Part shown: positions 43,113-52,062 of the stretch, piece after piece
How positions within the stretch are numbered: the stretch's first letter is position 1
Layout: each line of letters opens with the position of its first letter
Assembly (NCBI RefSeq): GCF_002836475.1
Contig: NZ_PJBJ01000022.1
Span: 477,663-541,662, forward strand
From: Flavobacterium sp. ALD4
GTDB lineage: Bacteria > Bacteroidota > Bacteroidia > Flavobacteriales > Flavobacteriaceae
DNA length: 64,000 nucleotides
Reading direction: 5' to 3'
Position numbers and translations under genes: made by a program
Notes under the pieces: model-generated
What the model was told of the DNA's origin: nothing
The model's input: the letters and a program-made list of their open reading frames with translations, nothing else
Database searches by the model: none

Positions 43113-43661
43113 TTAATTTCTCCCATTACGATTTTTGCCATGGTTTCCTTTGCTTCCGCGATTTTCCTTGTTTTTATGGTTTCCCGCATATCTATGGTCA
43201 TTCGAATATCTACGGTTTTTAGTATACCTGCGATTATCGGACCTGTTATGATTATTTTTGGCATAACGATAATTATCGTGTCTTTGACCAATTGATCTTT
43301 GACTATGATTTCTATAATTTGCGCTATATCGTTGTTTGTGGTTCCTGTAATGTGCATAAGGTCTGTTACCATGGTAACCGTTTAACACCACTTTATAACC
43401 GTTGTATAAATCATAGTTTCTGTATTGTCTTGGTAAGTATCTTGATCTTACCCATCTACTGTTTCCAAAATAAACAAATTGGGAAGCTCTAATGTCATAA
43501 TAAGCTTGAACATCTGGCAAATAATAGTATTCTGCTTGTGCGTATCCTGAAGGACCCCAAGAAGGAGCTGTCCCTATATTTAAGTTTACTGAAAATTGTG
43601 CTTGAATTGAACTGGATACGAGTAGAATTATTCCAACGGCTAATAGTTTTAATGTTTTCAT
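43113..43661 (-). CDS. Exported WGPSGY-type Bacteroidota protein with basic Asn/Arg-rich tail (paralogue 1)
   Basis: 182 residues with signal peptide ending SIQAQ. The conserved domain (about 22-105) carries PSWGPSGY, EYYYLPDVQAYYDIRASQF, WVRSRYLPRQYRNYDLYNGY and KVVLNGYHGN. The tail (about 106-182) is low-complexity, rich in Arg, Asn, His and Tyr. Function is unknown. A close paralogue lies immediately upstream (43840-44334); the two look like a tandem duplication with divergent tails, each with its own terminator. Confidence 0.85.
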   Translation of the reverse strand: MKTLKLLAVGIILLVSSSIQAQFSVNLNIGTAPSWGPSGYAQAEYYYLPDVQAYYDIRASQFVYFGNSRWVRSRYLPRQYRNYDLYNGYKVVLNGYHGNRPYAHYRNHKQRYSANYRNHSQRSIGQRHDNYRYAKNNHNRSDNRRYTKNRRYSNDHRYAGNHKNKENRGSKGNHGKNRNGRN

Positions 43662-43783
43662 CTTTTCTGTTTTTTCGTGTTTTTATTTAATATTGTATCG
43701 GCTAGCACAATACTTTTATCGTAAAACCAACAACTGTGCCAAGATGATTTTATTAACATATAGTTGGATGTTGATTTAGGGCC

Positions 43784-43820
43784 AAAAAAAAAGAGAAACG
43801 CATTTTGCGTTTCTCTTTTC
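43784..43820 (-). terminator. Terminator after paralogue 2
   Basis: AAGAGAAACGCA, loop TTT, TGCGTTTCTCTT; on the minus strand it is followed by a long T run. Confidence 0.88.
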
Positions 43821-43839
43821 TCTCAATATGAAATTGAAA

Positions 43840-44334
43840 TTAATGTTTTCCATTTCCATGACCTTTGCCGCCGTTGCCTTTGTTTCCGTGGTCATTGTTT
43901 CCTTTCCCATTTGATTGATGGCCTTTATTGCTGTAATTTTTAGGATTATTATTTCTTTGTCCAATCGTTTTTTGGTACTTTCCTTTGTATCCTTTATAGT
44001 ATTTTGATTTATGATTTTTAAAATAAGTGTAAGGAGTTCTACCGTGATAATCATTTAGTACTACTTTATATCCATTGTATAAATCATAGTTTCTGTATTG
44101 TCTAGGTAAGTATCGTGATCGTACCCAGTTACCGCTTCCGAAATAAATAAATTGGGATGCTCTGATGTCGTAATACGCCTGAATATCAGGTAAGTAGTAA
44201 TACTCGGTTTCTATATATCCTGAAGGACCCCACGCAGGAGGGCTACCAATATTTACATTCACGGAAACTTGTGCACTTGCTGATCCTGCTATAAGGAGAA
44301 CGATTCCCAGAGCAAGTAATTTGATTTTTTTCAT
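43840..44334 (-). CDS. Exported WGPSGY-type Bacteroidota protein with Gly/Asn/Lys-rich tail (paralogue 2)
   Basis: 164 residues with signal peptide ending GSASAQ. The domain (about 22-105) matches paralogue 1 nearly position for position (PAWGPSGY, EYYYLPDIQAYYDIRASQF, WVRSRYLPRQYRNYDLYNGY). The tail is Gly/Lys/Asn/His-rich (GKGNNDHGNKGNGGKGHGNG) and unrelated to that of its neighbour. The role is unknown; the aromatic-rich core suggests envelope association. Confidence 0.85.
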   Translation of the reverse strand: MKKIKLLALGIVLLIAGSASAQVSVNVNIGSPPAWGPSGYIETEYYYLPDIQAYYDIRASQFIYFGSGNWVRSRYLPRQYRNYDLYNGYKVVLNDYHGRTPYTYFKNHKSKYYKGYKGKYQKTIGQRNNNPKNYSNKGHQSNGKGNNDHGNKGNGGKGHGNGKH

Positions 44335-44439
44335 TTTTATTATTTTTAATTAATTTTCGATTTGTGATATTTATAATTCAACATATATTACTAATTACTG
44401 TGCCATCATAATTCTGTTAATATTCATTTAAGCTTTGCC

Positions 44440-44479
44440 AAAAAAAAAGAAACGTAGATTACGCTTCTTTTTCTTTTTA
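44440..44479 (-). terminator. Terminator after the 100-residue gene
   Basis: AAAAAGAAACGTA, short loop, TACGCTTCTTTTT stem with one mismatch; T-rich on the minus strand. Confidence 0.75.
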
Positions 44480-44496
44480 AACTTAATTGTATTTTA

Positions 44497-44799
44497 TTAT
44501 AATAATAAAATTAATAAAAGAATAATGATGATAATTGCTCCTACAGATAAATAAACACCGTTTCCAGATGCTTTTAATTCTGATTTAATTTCACGAATTT
44601 CTTTACGTAGTTCCTTTTTTTCTGAAGATTTTAAAGCAGACTTATCCATTGCTTTGATTTCGTCTAAGCGATTAAGCATCGTTTGCACTTCAGCAGGAAC
44701 TTCTTTTGTAATTGGACTTTTTTCAGCTGCTAACATTGTAGTTGGAACTGCACATAATGATAATACCATTATCATCAAATAGAAACTTAGTTTTTTCAT
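44497..44799 (-). CDS. Small exported/membrane protein with coiled coil and C-terminal helix
   Basis: 100 residues: signal peptide (about 1-24), a charged helical region (NRLDEIKAMDKSALKSSEKK) and a C-terminal hydrophobic helix (AIIIIILLLILLL). Similar small Bacteroidota proteins are sometimes mislabelled seryl-tRNA synthetase because of the coiled coil; it is not an enzyme. Function is unknown. Confidence 0.8.
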   Translation of the reverse strand: MKKLSFYLMIMVLSLCAVPTTMLAAEKSPITKEVPAEVQTMLNRLDEIKAMDKSALKSSEKKELRKEIREIKSELKASGNGVYLSVGAIIIIILLLILLL

Positions 44800-44969
44800 C
44801 TTCTTTTGGTTTTAATTTAACACGATTATTGGTATAAAGGTAATAAGGATTTAGCAGTCATAGTTATGTAATTAATGGCTATTTTTATAAAATTCACACT
44901 TTTATTAATATATTAGTATCTGCAAGGGAATGTGTGTGCGTTTTTAATAAGTGAAGTATGATTGTTTCG

Positions 44970-46790
44970 TTATTTATATAGTACCGTGTGGGGCTTCGCT
45001 AATTCAAAACTCTGTAGTCCGAAATCTGAAGTTTCAAAAGCATTGGTGCTAAATATGTTATCTCCTTGAAAAGGAATTGTAGGATAATAAGAAAGGGATA
45101 ATTGTAAAGAACTAAAGACTAAATAATCATTGTTTATTATTACTCCGATACCGATTTTCGAGTACCCTTTGTTTGTTTTTATTCCATCGACTTTACTTCC
45201 TAATAAGGCAATCGAATAGTTAAAATAAGGATTCATTCTAAATCCCCAAATATCTTTTGGTGCGTACCCTTGAGTTTGTAAAGTCATTATCATTTTACTG
45301 GTTCCATATATTGCACTGTTGAAGCCTTGAATTCCATAATTTTCATTAATAGTTAGTCGATCGCCGATCGAATTCTGTCGATTAGTCCCAATAATGATTT
45401 GGGGTTTAACAAACTGTCTTAATTTCCAATTGCCCAGCTCCATCAGTTTTGTAAAATAGTTGGCTTGAAAAGAAAAAGCAGTCTGCTCCATTTTTGAACT
45501 ATTAAAGAAGGTGCCAACTTCAAAATTAGTGCTTAGAAAGCCCCATTTGTGATATTTTCCGAAAGAGACCTGGGCTCCCATATACGGTCTCCATCTAAAA
45601 TTTTTATGCTGATACCCGAATGTTATGCCATAGATCCTCCCAATAGGCACATCTTCAATTATTCCGTTTCTGAAAATGTATCGATCTTGAATAAACTGAC
45701 GTGTATTAATACCAATTCCGGATAAAATTAATTTTTCTCCCGAATAGAAATCGATTGGATCATATTCTATACTCGGACTTTCAAGGTAATTGATATTTAA
45801 AAACCGACCGGATACTATTAAATTAGTGGTCCGTTCATTTATTGTATTTCCCTTAAAAATGTGAAATGCTTTTCCAACCCAAAAATCATGGGAGCTGAAT
45901 TTGAAGTTTTGTTCTACATAGTTAAAATCTGCTCCCTGTACGGTGTCTTTTCGATATTGCTGATCTAGATATACACCACCAGCCCATTTCGCTAAAGGGG
46001 AGTAGAAAGGGCGCTCAACTGCTATGCTTTTTACATAATAGTTGTCTAAATTATTTTGATACTTAAATAGTGTTTTAACAAAGGTATTCCTGATATTAGG
46101 AACAGTATATGCTAAATTATTAGCATTTTTTCCATCGCTGGATCGCTGTGTGTAAATATAGTCTAATTGATGACCGAGACCAAAAAAATTTCTTTCCTTG
46201 ATACCCAATGAAGTTTTAGCACCTGAAACTGAAAATTTTGGGACAGAACTCCAAGAATCTAAAACACGAATATACACATCCACAGAATCAGATTTTGCCT
46301 CAGGAAGTCCGACAGTTATAGTGACTCTGTTAACAAATTTTTGCAATCGGATGATACGCTCGGATTCTTTTATTGAAAAGTCATTATAGGGAGTGTTTTT
46401 TTTGAAAAGCAATAAATTTTTTATGGCCAGTTGTTTACTTTTCAGGTGTAATCTGTTTCCTGTTCTTTCTCCCCAATTTTTAGGACTTACGGTAGTATCA
46501 ACATCAGAATATCCAAAAGGGTCCAAGGTTACAATATTGATGTTCCTTATAATTTTACCTTCAACAGCTACTCTTTTTTGTGGTTTTACAACTTGTTTTT
46601 TTTTCCGTGCATTGATGGACTTAAAAATAGTACCGTATAAAAATTTTGTAAATTTATTTTTTTTGGAATAGGTTTGAATATTTTGATATACTTCAGAGCT
46701 ATCCTTTTCCGTTTTTTTAATTTGCGAAAAAGAAAGCTGATAGCAAAAAAGCATCAAAAGAACAAGTACTATTTTTTGTTGTGAAGGCAT
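44970..46790 (-). CDS. Outer-membrane beta-barrel protein with POTRA-like N-terminus (BamA/TamA-like)
   Basis: 606 residues with signal peptide ending LSFSQ. After a basic segment, a POTRA-like domain is visible (about 75-190: GKIIRNINIVTLDPFGYSD and FVNRVTITVGLPEAKSDSVDVYIRVLD). A long beta-barrel follows with alternating aromatic strands to the C-terminus (about 200-606). It may assemble or export outer-membrane or surface molecules, but with a single POTRA it is not BamA itself. It is monocistronic on the minus strand. Confidence 0.78.
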   Translation of the reverse strand: MPSQQKIVLVLLMLFCYQLSFSQIKKTEKDSSEVYQNIQTYSKKNKFTKFLYGTIFKSINARKKKQVVKPQKRVAVEGKIIRNINIVTLDPFGYSDVDTTVSPKNWGERTGNRLHLKSKQLAIKNLLLFKKNTPYNDFSIKESERIIRLQKFVNRVTITVGLPEAKSDSVDVYIRVLDSWSSVPKFSVSGAKTSLGIKERNFFGLGHQLDYIYTQRSSDGKNANNLAYTVPNIRNTFVKTLFKYQNNLDNYYVKSIAVERPFYSPLAKWAGGVYLDQQYRKDTVQGADFNYVEQNFKFSSHDFWVGKAFHIFKGNTINERTTNLIVSGRFLNINYLESPSIEYDPIDFYSGEKLILSGIGINTRQFIQDRYIFRNGIIEDVPIGRIYGITFGYQHKNFRWRPYMGAQVSFGKYHKWGFLSTNFEVGTFFNSSKMEQTAFSFQANYFTKLMELGNWKLRQFVKPQIIIGTNRQNSIGDRLTINENYGIQGFNSAIYGTSKMIMTLQTQGYAPKDIWGFRMNPYFNYSIALLGSKVDGIKTNKGYSKIGIGVIINNDYLVFSSLQLSLSYYPTIPFQGDNIFSTNAFETSDFGLQSFELAKPHTVLYK

Positions 46791-46905
46791 TTAAAAATAT
46801 TTAAAAATAAGAATTAAAGCGCAACATTTTACCAGTCGACTCTGGCAAATTTCTAACGTGTTTTATAGTCGATATGGGGTTTATAAAAGACTGTAACTTG
46901 AGTTT

Positions 46906-48087
46906 TTAGTTGGTGCTAGATTCAGTTATAGGTTCTGTAAAGTCATCAGCAGAAGTTGTAATTTGTACTTCACCTGTTTTAAGTCTCTTTTCGGACACTG
47001 TTGGTTTTTTATTTTTCCAAATAAAAGTTTTAGGTAAATTATCTCCCATTAAATACCCCCATGGTTCTAAAGATTCAATTTTGTCAAAAACAATTTTAAG
47101 AATCGCTAATATTGGGATGGCTAAAAACATTCCTGCAATTCCCGCAATTCCCCCTCCTACGATAATCCCTATAATGGAGACGAAAGCATTTATTTGAACT
47201 TTTGTATTGATTATAACTGGGACAAGGATATTATTATCTATTATTTGAACTATTACATTTACTCCTATAACCCCCAGAATTATTGATAGATCAGGTGTTC
47301 CTGTTAAGGACGATAGAATTGTCAAAATTCCTGCAATTAGAATTCCTACGTAAGGAATCAGATTGAGGATGCCTGTAATGATACCTAATAAAATAAAGTA
47401 TGGAACACCAATAATATAAAGGCCAAGACTTGTTAAAATAGAAACAAAAATCATCTCGATAATCAGACCAGAAATATAACTCTGAACGGAACCTTTTATT
47501 TGAGTTAAGATTTCCCGCAATTTTGGATGGTGTTCTTTTCTAAATAGCTTAGTTAAAAATAAGATGAAATGTGTCCTATATAAAAGAATCAAGAAAGTAT
47601 ATATAGGAATTAATGTAATATCCAAAAGTGTGTCCGTAACAGACATTAGGGTAGTCCCGATAGTTTCCTTTCCCTTTTTAACAGAATCCTGGGTTACATC
47701 TTCAAGGTATTTTCTTTGCTCCCATATACTTACGTGAAAGTTGGTTCTTATATATCTTTGAATATCGGTGATAAAAAGAGTAATGTTTTTTCTAATCTCA
47801 GCAAAATCACTTGCAATATCACTAATCTGATAGGAGATAAAGGCTAGTATTCCAATGATCAAGGAAACAAAAAGAATTACGGTTATTGAAACAGCCAGTG
47901 CATGTGGAAAACGCAATTTAGAATTAAAAAAATGAGTCATTGGTAATAGTAATACTGCGAATAAAAAGGCGAGCAATATTGGTATCAACACACTTTTCCC
48001 CATATAGAATATATAGGTTATAGCAATCAAACTTACCAATGAAAAAGTAAGTCTAACATAAAAAGGAATCTTGATTGAGGTGTTCAT
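46906..48087 (-). CDS. AI-2E family transporter (PerM-like)
   Basis: 393 residues with about eight helices: two N-terminal hairpins (about 10-85), a soluble segment (about 90-150), then helices with the family block GIITGILNLIPYVGILIAGI and the later GGGIAGIAGMFLAIPILAILKI. Family members include the putative autoinducer-2 exporter TqsA, but most are general transporters. The tail (about 345-393) is soluble and charged. Confidence 0.92.
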   Translation of the reverse strand: MNTSIKIPFYVRLTFSLVSLIAITYIFYMGKSVLIPILLAFLFAVLLLPMTHFFNSKLRFPHALAVSITVILFVSLIIGILAFISYQISDIASDFAEIRKNITLFITDIQRYIRTNFHVSIWEQRKYLEDVTQDSVKKGKETIGTTLMSVTDTLLDITLIPIYTFLILLYRTHFILFLTKLFRKEHHPKLREILTQIKGSVQSYISGLIIEMIFVSILTSLGLYIIGVPYFILLGIITGILNLIPYVGILIAGILTILSSLTGTPDLSIILGVIGVNVIVQIIDNNILVPVIINTKVQINAFVSIIGIIVGGGIAGIAGMFLAIPILAILKIVFDKIESLEPWGYLMGDNLPKTFIWKNKKPTVSEKRLKTGEVQITTSADDFTEPITESSTN

Positions 48088-48268
48088 ACTATTTTATAAT
48101 TAGAGACAATAAATAATATAGTCATCGTTTAATCCGCCAAGGGCAAATTTGATATTTTATTGACAGTGGTACGTTATATGTTTTTTATTATTTTTTATAT
48201 AATTACTACTTGTAAGTTGTGAATTTAGAAAAAATAAATAAATAGATTTAATTTTTTGCGAAATAAAG

Positions 48269-48799
48269 CTAATCAACAAACTCATTATCATCAAAATGAT
48301 GTTTCATTATAGAAATACCTTTTTGGAAAAGTAAGTTATTCGGGTAGATAATCATTTCTCCTTCTTTAGTTTTTAATGATACATGGAATGCGCGAATATC
48401 TTCAATTTCCGCTACGATAGGAAAATCTTTATCATGAATTCTTATTATATCTCCAATTTTAAATGGAAAGGAGAAAAATAAAATAATACCCGAAGTAATA
48501 TTGCTTAAAATAGACCATTGAGCGAACATGGCTACACCAACAACTGTTGTTATGGAGGAAATAGCGATTATCACATCCTTAGGTTGAACTCCCCAGATTA
48601 GTATTAAAGCAATTATTGCTAGAATGTTGGTCAGTAGATACAGGTATTTAACAACCAAGTTGGTCCGATGCTCTATAATATGAGTTACTCTTGCAAAGCG
48701 TCTAACCACTCTTGAAGTCATTATACGCAATACAAAAACAAGTAATAGTAGAATTCCCGTTCCAATTACTTCTTTTGTGAAATCGTTAAAAAAAGACAT
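48269..48799 (-). CDS. Small mechanosensitive channel, MscS family
   Basis: 176 residues, a minimal MscS. Two to three helices, the last being the pore-lining TM3-like stretch VVGVAMFAQWSILSNITSGI, followed by the family beta-domain block FPFKIGDIIRIHDKDF and VSLKTKEGEMIIYPNNLLFQ. The C-terminal cage domain is largely missing compared with E. coli MscS. It gates under membrane tension. Confidence 0.92.
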   Translation of the reverse strand: MSFFNDFTKEVIGTGILLLLVFVLRIMTSRVVRRFARVTHIIEHRTNLVVKYLYLLTNILAIIALILIWGVQPKDVIIAISSITTVVGVAMFAQWSILSNITSGIILFFSFPFKIGDIIRIHDKDFPIVAEIEDIRAFHVSLKTKEGEMIIYPNNLLFQKGISIMKHHFDDNEFVD

Positions 48800-48810
48800 G
48801 TTTTTCTGTT

Positions 48811-49395
48811 TTAAGCTAAGTTACTCAAATATTCGTAAACCTTGTCAACAGGCATCCCCATTACATTAGCATAAGAACCTTCTATTTTTGAAACGCCTAT
48901 AAATCCAATCCATTCCTGTATCCCATATGCTCCCGCTTTATCGTAAGGTTTATAATTGTCAATATAGTAATGAATTGCCTCATCGCTGAGTTCGTTGAAA
49001 GTGACTTTTGTTATTTCATGCAGAAGATCTGTTTTCAAATTGGTTTTAAAGCAAACGGATGTAATTACTTCATGAGTGGCATTGGATAGTGACTTTAAAA
49101 TGTCAAAGGCATTTTGTTTGTCAGTTGGCTTTCCTAAAGCTTTATTATTATACCAGACAATGGTGTCGCTCGTTACTAGAATTTCATTTTCCTGCAATCC
49201 GCCTTCAAAAGCACTGGATTTCAATGTGGCCAGATAATTGGTTATTTCTTCCCTTTTTAGTTGTGGCGGGTATATCTCTTCAATTTCTTTCAATCGAATT
49301 TCAAAATCCAATTCCAGATCTTTAAAGAATTGTTGTCTCCTGGGAGAACCTGATGCTAGGATCAGTTTGTATTGTTTTAATTTGTCTTGAAGCAT
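48811..49395 (-). CDS. Maf-like nucleotide pyrophosphatase
   Basis: 194 residues. Starts near LILASGSPRRQQFF, with SDTIVWYNNKALGKP, DKAGAYGIQEW and GSYANVMGMPVDKVYEYL, the usual Maf blocks. It hydrolyses non-canonical or excess NTPs such as dTTP/UTP. The start lies inside the 3' end of the upstream UbiA gene (74-nt overlap), and the conserved LILASGSPRR block must be kept, so the overlap is real. Confidence 0.95.
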   Translation of the reverse strand: MLQDKLKQYKLILASGSPRRQQFFKDLELDFEIRLKEIEEIYPPQLKREEITNYLATLKSSAFEGGLQENEILVTSDTIVWYNNKALGKPTDKQNAFDILKSLSNATHEVITSVCFKTNLKTDLLHEITKVTFNELSDEAIHYYIDNYKPYDKAGAYGIQEWIGFIGVSKIEGSYANVMGMPVDKVYEYLSNLA

Positions 49396-50314
49396 TGTAT
49401 TTTATATTTAAGGAAATGATTGCAATGGATAGAATTCCGAAAAACAAAATCCATTTTAGTAGTGTACTCAAGGTGTGAAAGTCTTCTTTAGATCTAGCTG
49501 TCCAAATTTTGATGGTAAAAAAAATGAGAGGGGCTAAAACAAAAAAGAAGGTATAAAGTGTGGCAATAATTAAGTCATTGAACACAAAATAGGTTTTTGT
49601 GTAAACAAAGAGGATAATTATTGATAGAAGGCTCATTGCGAAAACTAATTTAGTTGTTTTGCCAACACCTAAAACGATAGCTAAGGTTTTCATGCCTTGT
49701 TTAGTATCGCCGTTTATATCCTCTAAATCCTTGACTATTTCCCGAATAAAATTAATTATAAAAGCAAATAGTGCATAATCTAAAAGTATGGAAAACAAAT
49801 TGGACATTACAAGTTGATTGCCCACGTTAATAACAGGATACAAATCAAAAACACCAATGATTACAACACTTAAGGAAAGTAACAGCGCGACAATAACATT
49901 GCCTAACACAATCATTTGCTTTAAACTTGTTGCGTAGATATATAGAGTTGCGGCTATCAGAATAAAAATTACGGCAAAAGAAGGCTTTACAATTACGTTA
50001 GACAAATAAAAACCTATTGCGACTCCACTTATATTTAGTGTGGCATAAATATTATAGGCAGCAGATTCAGTAATACTTTTACCAATGACAACCATACGTG
50101 GTTTATTCTCCAAGTCCGTATCCTGATCAAAAATGTTATTGATAACGTAACCAGCAGCCGCTATTAAAACGGTGCTCAATACCAATAATCCGTATTGCCA
50201 ATCGGTTAATGCCAGCGGAATATTTTGAAATTTCAAAAAACCGTATCTGAAGATCAATTGCATAAAGGCAAGCATCAATAGGTTTTTGTATCGAATGAGT
50301 TTCAGGTATTTCAT
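49322..50314 (-). CDS. UbiA-type prenyltransferase, geranylgeranylglycerol-phosphate transferase-like
   Basis: 330 residues with about nine helices. The two Asp-rich prenyl-diphosphate motifs are NNIFDQDTDLENKP (about 62-75) and REIVKDLEDINGDTKQGMKT (about 190-209). Bacteroidota homologues are annotated geranylgeranylglycerol-phosphate geranylgeranyltransferase. The exact acceptor is not determined by sequence. It begins a tight minus-strand run with Maf. Confidence 0.9.
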   Translation of the reverse strand: MKYLKLIRYKNLLMLAFMQLIFRYGFLKFQNIPLALTDWQYGLLVLSTVLIAAAGYVINNIFDQDTDLENKPRMVVIGKSITESAAYNIYATLNISGVAIGFYLSNVIVKPSFAVIFILIAATLYIYATSLKQMIVLGNVIVALLLSLSVVIIGVFDLYPVINVGNQLVMSNLFSILLDYALFAFIINFIREIVKDLEDINGDTKQGMKTLAIVLGVGKTTKLVFAMSLLSIIILFVYTKTYFVFNDLIIATLYTFFFVLAPLIFFTIKIWTARSKEDFHTLSTLLKWILFFGILSIAIISLNIKYNASRQIKTIQTDPSIRFSQETTIL

Positions 50315-50374
50315 GCTTGATTTACAATATTTTAGTCAAGTTCGGAATTTGGAATTTCAAGTTTTTTTTTAATG

Positions 50375-50902
50375 TTAATCCAATTTCGCGTCAAAATAAG
50401 ACATCCATTTTCCTTGTACCTTCATGACTTGTTCGATAACGTCGCGGGCCGCTCCTTTACCACCATTTTTATGTGAAATGTAAGTGGAAATTGCTTTTAT
50501 TTCAGGACTGGAATCTTGCGGACACGTTGGTAAACCTACTAATTTCATCACATGATAATCGGGGATGTCGTCTCCCATGTATAAAACATGCTCTGGATTG
50601 ATATTATACAATTCCGTGTATTCTTTAAAAGTTTCTACTTTGTCAGGGGTACCTAAATGAATATCCGTGATTCCCAGATTTCGTAATCTTACGCGTACGC
50701 CCTCATTACTGCCACCCGAGATGATACATACATTATAGCCACTTTCTACAGCCGCTTTCATGGCATAACCGTCCCGAATACTCATCGTTCTGAGAATTTC
50801 TCCTTCCGTGGTTACAAGTACGGAGCTGTCTGTAAGTACGCCATCAACATCAAAAATAAAAGTGGTGATGTCGTTCATTAATATTTTATAACTTTTTGCC
50901 AT
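50375..50902 (-). CDS. KDO-8-phosphate phosphatase-like HAD hydrolase (KdsC family)
   Basis: 175 residues. Motif I FDVDGVLTDSSV, motif II ISGGSNEGVRVR, GITDIHLGTPDKVETFKEY, motif IV MGDDIPDYHVMK: KdsC-type HAD without a cap domain. It dephosphorylates KDO-8-P in lipopolysaccharide core synthesis or a related sugar acid phosphate. The ATG at 50902 overlaps the 3' end of the DUF2520 gene by 17 nt, so it is translationally coupled. Confidence 0.9.
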   Translation of the reverse strand: MAKSYKILMNDITTFIFDVDGVLTDSSVLVTTEGEILRTMSIRDGYAMKAAVESGYNVCIISGGSNEGVRVRLRNLGITDIHLGTPDKVETFKEYTELYNINPEHVLYMGDDIPDYHVMKLVGLPTCPQDSSPEIKAISTYISHKNGGKGAARDVIEQVMKVQGKWMSYFDAKLD

Positions 50903-51659
50903 GATTTTGAATAGATTGTGTTATGATTTTATAAATAGTTTCTTGATTTTTATTAGATAAAAATAGTTGATGTGATTCAATTGTTGATCTGTCATTTCGT
51001 TTTGCTGGGCCTGTCTGAGCTTCTTTAGGCGAAATGGTCATTATCTTTTGTGCCGTTTCCAGAATTAAAGGTTTCAGAATGTCGAAAGGCACTTGATTCT
51101 CCTGACAAATTTCATTTCCAATGGTGTATAAATGATTGGTAAAGTTATTTACGAAAACTGCTGCTACGTGCAATGCTTTTCGTTGTTCAGAATTAAGAGC
51201 AAATACTTTATCAGATATTGCCTTAGCCACTTTGTCTAATAATCGAAAATCGGTCGAGTTTTCGCTTTCTAAGCAAATAGGAATCGTTTTAAAATCGACT
51301 ACCTTGTTTTTAGTAAAGGTTTGCAGCGGGTAGAAAACACCTCTTCGGTTGTCGTCATCTAAAATATCTAAGCCCACGCTGCCTGAGGTGTGCACAACTA
51401 ATCGATTTTTAAAAGGAAATTGTGCAGCGACAGTACCAATCGCATCATCTGAGACGGCAATGATGTACAAATCTGCCTCTAATAAATCTGCTATATCCGT
51501 AGTAACGAGATTAGCGTCGACTGCGTTTACCAGTGTGTTCGCTTTTCTTGAATACACTTGAACCAATTCAATTTCACCTCCTGTATTTTTTGAGTGGTGA
51601 AAAGCAGCAATTAAATGTTGCGCTACATTTCCCGAGCCGATAATAATAACTTTAACCAT
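50886..51659 (-). CDS. Rossmann-like and DUF2520 domain protein
   Basis: 257 residues. N-terminal NAD(P)-binding fold with IIGSGNVAQHLIAAF, then VVHTSGSVGLDIL, a ProC/NAD-dependent reductase-like block, and a helical DUF2520 dimerisation domain (about 130-257; ALHVAAVFVNNFTNHLY). Its substrate is unknown. It is located directly upstream of the KdsC-like gene and overlaps it. Confidence 0.88.
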   Translation of the reverse strand: MVKVIIIGSGNVAQHLIAAFHHSKNTGGEIELVQVYSRKANTLVNAVDANLVTTDIADLLEADLYIIAVSDDAIGTVAAQFPFKNRLVVHTSGSVGLDILDDDNRRGVFYPLQTFTKNKVVDFKTIPICLESENSTDFRLLDKVAKAISDKVFALNSEQRKALHVAAVFVNNFTNHLYTIGNEICQENQVPFDILKPLILETAQKIMTISPKEAQTGPAKRNDRSTIESHQLFLSNKNQETIYKIITQSIQNHGKKL

Positions 51660-52062
51660 GTGACAAAATTAGGAAAAAAATGAAGTAGTATGGTAAATAA
51701 AGGTAGAGAAGATTTTGGACATAAAGTCTTGTAGTACATTATGAAAATGCATATCACTGTGCATAGTTTAAATTGGCAAAGAAAATAATGGGTGGTAACT
51801 GTAAATTGTATTGCACCATGAAGGTTTTTTTACTGGAGAAAATGCTACGCTAGCGTTGGTTGTAAATCAGTGTATTTTGTTAGAATTGGAGCGGTTCGAC
51901 TCAATAAAGGCTTCACTATTTAGTCCGTTCGCAATTACTCAGGTGTTGACTTTGCAAGCCCAAAGAGTCCTTAGCAGTTACAGACTGTCTAAGTACATCC
52001 TTTATTAAATTCCTCCCAATTAAATTCAATATTTTTTTGGTGTTTTATTTTAAATTCTGATT
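51660..52062. other. Non-coding stretch of about 400 nt
   Basis: AT-rich with short open frames only (a 65-codon plus-strand frame at 51811-52008 has no family resemblance). No repeat box, tRNA, clear promoter or terminator was seen. It may be the decayed edge of the neighbouring accessory patch. Confidence 0.5.

Noticed and set aside
43091..43372. 93-codon minus-strand frame in the tail of the 182-residue gene, and a similar one at 43776-44054
   Set aside because: Both are out-of-frame readings of the low-complexity tails and are Ile/Thr-rich artefacts.
51811..52008. 65-codon plus-strand frame in the non-coding stretch
   Set aside because: No signal, no family resemblance, no promoter; compatible with chance.
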